A stretch of 64,000 nt of DNA from Mucor racemosus (Eukaryota > Mucoromycota > Mucoromycetes > Mucorales > Mucoraceae). The position numbers and the translations under genes were made by a program. The DNA is taken from positions 310,001-374,000 of the forward strand of contig JAPEHQ010000018.1 in the NCBI GenBank assembly GCA_027405735.1, read 5' to 3'. Positions 57,268-64,000 of the stretch are shown here, piece by piece (the first letter of the stretch is position 1; every line of letters starts with the position of its first letter). Below the pieces are notes generated by a model that was not told where the DNA came from, made no database searches, and saw only the letters and a list, made by a program, of their open reading frames with translations.

Positions 57268-59627
57268 TGGAAGAATGATGGAGGTGGCCAGCAAGATTAT
57301 TAACAAGTTTCAAACTGGATTTATGGTGAATAGATTTATTGGAGATCAAGGATTAGCTTTGAAAATAATGATTGACAACGCCAAATCAACCAAAATCAAC
57401 AACAAAAATGAATTTGAAGAATATGTAGGAATCATGCTCGATAACAACAAGGCTTATGATAGAGTTCACCCTCACTATTTAACACAAGTATTACTAAAAT
57501 TTGGCTTTCCATTTGAATTTGTTAGATGCATACAAAACTTATTCTTTGATAATGAAATATACATTAACATGAATGGTTTTCTGTCCAACCCTGTAAAACA
57601 AAATAGAGGACTCCGACAAGGAGACTCTATTTCACCATTATTGTTCAACTTTGCCATAGAACCATTCATACTATCAATAATCAACAACAACAACATTTCC
57701 GGATACACAATGCAACACACCAAGCCAATAAATCAACGAGATATACAACTTACAATGCCAGCGCCTGTTAAAATATTAGCTTATGCCGATGATATTCTTA
57801 TCTTTGTAAAAGATAGACCTGAATATATGGAAATGGAAGAATGTCTAAAGACATATGGCCAAGCGTCAAATTCAAAAATTAACTACGAAAAATCTGTGGC
57901 CTTTCCTCTACATGGAGGGAAAATGAACGGATACTTTGGCGTTAGGTTAAGAACGTATATACAAGGAAAGATGAAGTGGTACGATTATAACTGCCCCGAC
58001 TACATTAAATACCTAGGCTACCCAATCTATGTAACTAAACAACAGCGAGATGTATTTATTGACGAACTAATTGGTAAAATACGAGCTCAAGTCAATTTTT
58101 TCAAAGAAAGAAAAATCTCAGTTTATGGTAGAGCGAATGTAGCAAACGTGATGATCCTGTCAAAATTATGGCATGTGCTTAGACTTACACCTCTACCTAA
58201 ATCAGCTATCAACAAATTGAGCTCAATTATATATCAATATATTGTAGATGACAAGAAATTACAAGTCAAAAAGGATGTCTTTTATTTACACAAAGAAGAA
58301 GGAGGTTTAAGCCTGATAAATGTATCTGCTCAACAAAATACACTTCAAATGAGATATATCAAATCATTGCTATGTTATGAACAATACAAGAAAATACCCA
58401 AATACTTGTATGATTTGATGATTTATGGACTAAAAACTGCAACCAACAACCCTAACATTGAAAGTATACTGCTATTTGAAAATACCAGGTTCAAATCAGG
58501 AATTAACAACGATGGTGCCTTTGGTTTAATAATGCAATCTATGGATGCAATCAATCAACAATGCTCAATAGCCAACCAAAATAATGTCAGAATCTCAGCA
58601 ATGAATTGCATGACACTTCCTGTCTCGGTTATATGTGAAATGGAGGATCAATTTAATGAAGAATTAATTTTTTTAACTCAAAACACTGCAAAAAAAAGCC
58701 TGGTTCAACATTTCTTTACAATCAACTGGCAAAATTTACAAATTGCATTCAAGAACAGAGAAGGATGCCCCAATCCAAACATCCTAGCAAAAATTAAAAG
58801 ACTCAATAACAACAATACTTTGAGATTTAAACAGTTCTTTAAAATACATTTACAACATGATTCGGACACAATAATATCACAACCGTACCATTTCAGCAGC
58901 TACATTAATCAAATGCAATTCAATCAAAAACAAGTCCTTGCAATGAACAATCAAGAGATTAGGAAACTGATGCTTGAGCACCTCAATATCCAAAAACCAA
59001 GAGATTTCAACAGCTCAATTACAAAAAAACAATGGAAACAATTTTATAAAACCAATATGAATCAATCAGCCAGGAATTTATGGTACAAAATTATTCACAA
59101 CAGAATACCTTGTAGAGAGTACTTAGCTAAAAGAGGAGTCAAGGGCGTTGAAGATGAAAACTGCACTAACTGCAACCAAATAGAAGATACAAGACATTTA
59201 CTCATTAAATGTGGACTGAAAATGGACATTTGGCAAGAAATCACCACTAGTTTCTTGAGCTACCCCACAGTAATCAATAGTCATCAATTATATCAAGATA
59301 TTAAAAACCTCAATATATCAAAATATTTCATCTACAATCTCGACCTGAAAATCAATATATATGATTTTTTTGCAACCACTATGAGGATAATATGGTATCA
59401 TCACTTTCTACAATACTTTGAATCAGTCCCATTCAATTCAGAAAATGTAATAAGAAAGATCAAAAAAGAAATTTGGAAACTATCAGACATGGATAGTATT
59501 GATATATAATCATATAGTTTTAATTAATGCACAACATATGGCAAGTCACTTTATTTAATATACACTTGACCATCATACAATGATTTTATTTTAACAATAA
59601 AACTTTCATTCCATAAAAAAAAAAAAA
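57268..59627 (+). mobile_element. 5'-truncated LINE with poly(A) tail
   Basis: A 15-bp target duplication, GAAGTCATTTTGGGA, lies at 57253-57267 and 59628-59642. A tail of 14 A (59614-59627) ends the element. It starts inside the reverse transcriptase domain, so the endonuclease part is missing, as usual when target-primed reverse transcription stops early. The remaining frame is fully open, so the insertion is young. Confidence 0.95.
57275..59509 (+). pseudogene. LINE ORF2-type reverse transcriptase, 5'-truncated
   Basis: 744 codons open to TAA at 59507. Reverse transcriptase blocks: QTGFMVNRFIGDQ, LDNNKAYDRVHPHYL (first catalytic Asp), RGLRQGDSISPLLFNFAIEP, and AYADDILIFVKD (the YADD active site), then KYLGYPIY and a thumb region. 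The C-terminal zinc-knuckle-like motif is CTNCNQIEDTRHLLIKC. The order fits L1/Tx1-type LINEs found in Mucoromycota. The N-terminal endonuclease and the first RT blocks are absent, so it cannot move by itself. The ATG at 57275 is an internal Met by chance. Confidence 0.9.
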
Positions 59628-59642
59628 GAAGTCATTTTGGGA

Positions 59643-60707
59643 AAAAAATTGAGCAATTAAAAGATTTTTAGAGCCAAACACTTATGATTAAGCTATGCAA
59701 CTATAATAATGAGATATATGTAATTTTAAGTAACCTATACTATGATATTTTATTAATTAAACTTTTTCCGATGAAATTTTAATATATTTACGATAAACTG
59801 CAATTTCAGTTATTTCAAAAAACACCAAAAAAATTAGCTTACAAACTCAAAATAAACGCTGCCATCATTTAACTGTCAATATTTTGGTCATATAACCCCA
59901 TTAAACACCTTAGTAAAAAGTCTCATTTTTCGCTTGAAAAATTAAATTTAATGAAAATTTAGATTTTGAATGAGGTATGGTAAGGCAAAATTCGAGTTGA
60001 AATTTAGATCTGAAAAAAATCGCCAAAATGTATCAGATCAAGTCTACTGAATAGTAGCAATTGTTTGGGATGCTTTTGGGCGCTAGAAAAGGCCATAAAC
60101 TATTGAAATCAAACATTTGCCGTATTGAATTGATCCATTTTGTTAAATTGTTGGTATTTGCCATGTGTTGTGCAGTCTTTTGCTTAGTTATATCTCTGCC
60201 ACGACACACTATCTGATTCTGCAGTATTGACGCTGATTGCTAATTCATTGTTTCTTGATAGTAGTAGTTGGCAAACAGGTATTGCCAACTATTTGCTTTA
60301 CTTTTGATAGAAGACACTTGTCAGTACTAATATTCACTCGTTTGTGTCTAGGAGCAAGTTTCGTTCCTAATAACCATAATAAAATTTCATTTTCAGTGAT
60401 GACAAGTTAAACCCTGTGGGTAAATTGATTCATTTTTTATAATGGATTTATGAATGAATGTAGCTTAATTTTATTGCAGTCCATCAGTTTTGCTAACTGG
60501 AATGTTTTTTTGGCAAAAGACAATGATATGAATAAATCCTTTTAAAAAGTATCACTAGGTGCTGTTTAAGAAAAAAAATATATCTATGTGCACTCAAAAT
60601 TCCATTTTTACACGCATTATTCAGAGCATTTTGCACTAAAAAAAAAAGGTTAAAAGTACACGCGTTATAAATATTATTTTTCTTTTTCCCATTTTTATTT
60701 ACTCATT
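59643..60707. other. Intergenic, no gene seen
   Basis: AT-rich, with no frame of note. The last 60 bp (T/C-rich TTTTTCTTTTTCCCATTTTT) look like a pyrimidine-rich core promoter of the next gene. Confidence 0.45.
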
Positions 60708-62540
60708 ATGCTTTCTAATTCAATCAATAAGCCTAATAATAACAATAATAATATGGTTAAATCAAGAAACTTTAAAAAGCCTTCTTATAAAAAGAAACAA
60801 AGCACAAACATGATCCATCCTCATATTGAATGTATTCAAGCTGAAATCAAAACACTTGCAGAAGAAATAGTTAGTATTATATTGGCTTTATATGTTTGAT
60901 ATACTGATGTTGTGTGATATAGGAAAGTCTTGATGAAATTCAAAAAGAAAGAGAGTTAACTGCTGCAGAACAAAATCAAAAGGATATTGCGAATGCATGT
61001 CTTGAAAAATATCAAGCAACATTAACAAAACTTGTGAGTTTTATAATGGCAAAGTTAATATATCAATGTTCTAATATATACTTTAACCTAATAGACTGAT
61101 ACATCCATGGTCAACAAATTACGTTCATATAATGATAGCACCTTTTCAAAAAAGAATGAAGCACAAACACTATTTTTATTGCAATTCTTTTATATTGTAC
61201 GATTAGGTCAACTTGGATTATTTGATTTAATCGATATAGAATCACCTAAAGCTATGTTGTGTGCTATTATTGATGTTTGCGATCAACTCGTTGGTGCTTC
61301 TGTTTATCATGCTACGGATCCATCACTTCATGTGAAAACACAAAAACGTAAACAAGTATTTGATATATTAAAGAAGTTGGATACAAGTTCTGAAGACGTT
61401 ATTGTGGAAAATATTTCGTATAAAGATATCAAGGGTTTAATTCAAAATATTTGGGATAACACACTCAAAAAAGATCAAGTTTTGGAGAATGCAGTGATTG
61501 ATAAATCAGCTGCTAAAGAATGGGCAGTGATCCAATTTGAGAATATGGTCCAAAATGAGGAAGCAAAGGAAAACAATGCTGTTGATGATGGTATTGAGGT
61601 ACAGGAGAATGATAATAAAGAGGAGGTGGCAGAACAAAAGGAAGAACAGCATCCTGCTAAAGAGGAGGAGAGAGAGGCCCCTATTATTCCACAACAGCAA
61701 CAAGGACAACAATCAAATGAGTCCGTAGCTAATGAACCTTCGGTGGATAATGAAGCTCCAGTCGTCAGTGAATGGGATAAAAAAGAAATTAGCGAAACGC
61801 CAACAGTTGATGGATGGGATAAAAAAGATGTTACTGAAGCTCCAGTAGTTAGTGAGTGGACAAATACCACAAACAATCGAAAATCTTATAAAACCACAAC
61901 CAAATCAAATTGGAAAGCAAATAACAAATCCTTTAATGAACCTAAAAAAACTGAAAATTGGGATGCTAATGAACAACGTGGATGGAATGTTATAGATAAT
62001 ACTGTCAAAGGTGATGCTTGGGATAATGCTGGTAAGTTTTTATCATTTTTTACATTAATAAACGAAAAGAGCGATATATTGATTTATTGAGTAGAATCAA
62101 GTAATCCCAATGATAATTGGACATCTACTACTGCAGATGCCACTCCACAAGAACAACCACAAACTGATAACAATTGGCCATTATCGCAACCTATTGAAAC
62201 AACAGATACTCAACAAGTAAACACACCACCTGACTCCCCTAAATTCATTGATACCCTTCAACAAGAATCAACTGAACAAATGTATAACTCAGAGACAAAT
62301 GACAATTGGAGAAGAAGAGGAATAGATGATATTACCAATAGTAGAGGTAGAGTATCATCCTACCGAGGAAATTATCGTGGTAGTCGTGGTGGTAAATTCA
62401 GAGGAGGTGGAACAGGAATTCCAGGAAGAGGAAGAGGAAATAGTAATAATAGTCGAATGAATACTAGAGGCCGTGGAAGAGGTCGAGGTCGTGGTACTGA
62501 TCTAGATGCTGAACAGCAACGATCAACCCCATCTCAGTAA
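60708..62540 (+). CDS. Caprin-like RGG-box RNA-binding protein
   Basis: Four exons: 60708-60869, 60923-61033, 61095-62031, 62095-62540; frame holds through all joins (551 residues). The N-terminus is basic (NFKKPSYKKKQ), then a coiled coil (IQAEIKTLAEEIESLDEIQK...ELTAAEQNQKDIAN) and a helical domain (LFLLQFFYIVRLGQLGLFDL). This resembles the start of animal Caprin proteins, though only in pattern. The middle is acidic with Trp-containing repeats (VSEWDKKE, VDGWDKKD, VSEWTN). The C-terminus is rich in RGG/RGR (YRGNYRGSRGGKFRGGG and later GRGRGRGRG). Expected to bind mRNA, cytoplasmic, perhaps in ribonucleoprotein granules. The ATG at 60708 follows a pyrimidine-rich leader. Alternatives: Stm1/Hyaluronan-binding-like or another RGG protein. 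Confidence 0.7.
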
Positions 62541-62752
62541 ATAATCAACCAAAAAAAATATTACATACATACTCTTACAACTAACAAACAATTTGCTTTT
62601 ATTATATATATTACAAAACAATCATGATGCATTATAATATTCTTTCTCGTTTATACACTCTTCTTACCAAAATAAAAATAAAAAATGATTTATAATAATA
62701 ATTGGGACCTTTTTCTTTTAGCTTTACTCACTTTTTCTCACAATAATACAAT
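62541..62752. other. Short intergenic region
   Basis: 212 bp between a stop and the next start. It must hold the terminator of one gene and the promoter of the next. Confidence 0.5.
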
Positions 62753-63578
62753 ATGGTAGTAACCGCTGCTTGCTGTATTATAGGTGATGAGATATTATCA
62801 GGCAAAACCAAGGATACAAACTCGCATTATCTGGGTATATATTCATAATACAAAATGTAAATTTAGAGAAAAATGTAATAATAATGTTATATGTATAGCG
62901 GCTACATTATTTAGTATAGGAATTGAGCTCAAAACAATCCAAGTTGTAGGCGATGAAATAAACGACATTGCAAGATCCATCAGGGAACTATCAAGCCAAT
63001 ATGATATTGTATTTACTAGTGGAGGCATTGGCCCTACGCACGATGATATTACATATGAATCCATAGCAGCAGCATATCAGTTGGACATGAAAGTGGATCA
63101 GGAAACATACGACTATATCCAGAAACAACTGGTAAAAAGAAATCCAAATACGGTCATGACTAAATTTCATGCAAGAATGGCTACATTTCCTCACCCTTCA
63201 ACTCTCCTAAGGGAACTACCAAACATAAAAATCCCAATCGTGGTAGTTCATGATAACATCTATATTCTTCCAGGAATACCGAGTTTGTTTCAGCTTTTAC
63301 TCAATTCTTTAAAGCCAAGATTAGAAGCAATGTCTCAAGCAATTCGTTTCTACAGAAAAGAAATCGCAACAGCATCTCCTGAAGTTTCTATTGCTGAAAT
63401 CTTATCCGATATGCACACGCAAAATGTCAAGATTGGAAGTTATCCCGTTTGGAATGATGATAAAGTCAAAGTGATTGTCACTGTATCGGGTCAAGATCTA
63501 ATCAAAGTCAATGAAATAGCAGATAAAGTAACAAAAGCTATCAACGGTTGGCCATTGACATCAAAGAGTCAACTCTAA
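62753..63578 (+). CDS. MoCF-domain (molybdopterin-binding-like) protein
   Basis: Two exons, 62753-62834 and 62899-63578, with a 64-bp intron; 253 residues. The start MVVTAACCIIGDEILSGKT is the first strand and turn of the MoCF_biosynth fold; DTNSHYL and FTSGGIGPTHDDITYESIAA complete the ligand-binding loop, as in CinA and the N-terminal domain of eukaryotic FAD synthase. There is no second (PAPS-reductase-like) domain, so it is not a full FAD synthase. Stand-alone fungal homologues have been linked to nucleotide or FAD hydrolysis, but the reaction here cannot be read from sequence. Stop at 63576-63578, only 2 bp from the stop of the convergent gene. Confidence 0.82.
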
Positions 63579-63580
63579 AA

Positions 63581-64000
63581 TTACATATTTATTTGTTGTT
63601 GGGGAATCCAATAAACTACTCTATTCTTTCCTTCAAAATCTAAATAAGCTGTTTGTATTTGACCGCCGTACCCGAGGGTATCTTTTTCACAAATGTATTG
63701 AATCTGTTGTTCTGTTGTTGTAACTAATTCTCCATTGCGTAATTGTCGAGATCGATTATCATGACTAAACACACAGCAGGGCACTACAGCAAATGCCTTG
63801 CCTGCTTTTAGGGCTGCATCCACAATGGGAATTGTTGCCTGATCTGAATGTAAGCCTACGAACAGTGAAACATTTTGTAGTAACATTGCGTTTTCTACCA
63901 AGAATTCATCATTGAGTAAAGTATGAAGGTAAGTTGGGGTCATAGCACTGGGCCATTTTTGTAAATCCATCTGAACATCTTTACTTTTCCAATCGGGCTC
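63581..64000 (-). CDS. Methyltransferase-like protein, C-terminal part (runs off window)
   Basis: Frame open from the window end to TAA at 63583-63581 (139 residues seen). Contains VSLFVGLHSDQATIPIVDAA, KAFAVVPCCVFSHDNRSRQL and GRNRVVYW-like EGKNRVVYW at the end. The VGLH.D.AT...VPCCVF pattern is that of a conserved fungal family with a Rossmann-type methyltransferase fold, related to tRNA-modifying enzymes; substrate unknown. The start is outside the window. Its 3' end nearly touches that of the MoCF gene. Confidence 0.6.
   Translation of the reverse strand, partial: EPDWKSKDVQMDLQKWPSAMTPTYLHTLLNDEFLVENAMLLQNVSLFVGLHSDQATIPIVDAALKAGKAFAVVPCCVFSHDNRSRQLRNGELVTTTEQQIQYICEKDTLGYGGQIQTAYLDFEGKNRVVYWIPQQQINM

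Noticed and set aside
61475..61876. Antisense frame of 133 codons within the Caprin-like gene
   Set aside because: A mirror of the acidic, repetitive coding strand; Ser/Leu/Cys-rich without domain.

Overview
The window looks like a repeat-rich, AT-rich piece of a filamentous fungus genome, most likely an early-diverging lineage such as Mucoromycota (Mucorales-like). This is inferred from short introns with clear GT...AG borders, a UDP-GlcNAc pyrophosphorylase, an arrestin-type PPxY adaptor, an EFA6/Yel1-type Sec7-PH protein, F-box genes, Tc1/mariner and PIF/Harbinger DNA transposons, a LINE and many short solo LTRs. No species call is made.

Layout. 1-11.5 kb and 23.7-33.1 kb are transposon graveyards: a dispersed non-coding repeat of about 1.9 kb (here 'repeat A', four copies), several families of solo LTRs (six with exact target-site duplications or duplications off by one base, one nested with a 4-bp duplication, two without), two Tc1/mariner elements with decayed transposases, and the remains of a PIF/Harbinger element whose Myb-like partner gene is split by a solo LTR. 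12.1-22.1 kb is a host-gene island: F-box/LRR-like gene (broken), arrestin-related adaptor, UDP-GlcNAc pyrophosphorylase and a secreted subtilisin-like protease. 34-40 kb has one orphan ORF and an odd AT-rich stretch peppered with poly-C tracts that lie almost only on the + strand. 40.3-46.9 kb holds an ARF-GEF (Sec7-PH-coiled coil) and a Golgi-type nucleotide-diphospho-sugar transferase. 48.3-55.4 kb is a nested pair of inverted-repeat elements; the inner one (5.3 kb, TA target duplication, about 110-bp inverted ends) carries one unrecognised 278-residue gene and a 2.5-kb array of about 120 monomers of 20-21 bp. 57.3-59.6 kb is a young 5'-truncated LINE with a 15-bp target duplication. 60.7-64 kb has three host genes: a Caprin-like RGG-box protein, a MoCF-domain protein, and a convergent, partial methyltransferase-like gene.

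The best candidate for something undescribed is the inner 5.3-kb element. Its array monomer also occurs inside its terminal inverted repeats and just upstream of the start of its only gene, so one short DNA motif is shared by the ends, the promoter and the array. The gene has a YARKS motif that faintly recalls the N-terminal strand of serine recombinases, and no DDE transposase is visible in the element. A second notable point is that repeat A carries an exon of a cytoplasmic dynein intermediate-chain-like gene, intron borders included, which implies gene capture at the DNA level.

The host genes mostly act in cell-wall and membrane-traffic processes (UDP-GlcNAc supply for chitin and N-glycans, endocytic adaptor, ARF activation, glycosyl transfer), but nothing in the layout shows that they work as a cluster. 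All family names rest on motif reading by eye, without database searches.
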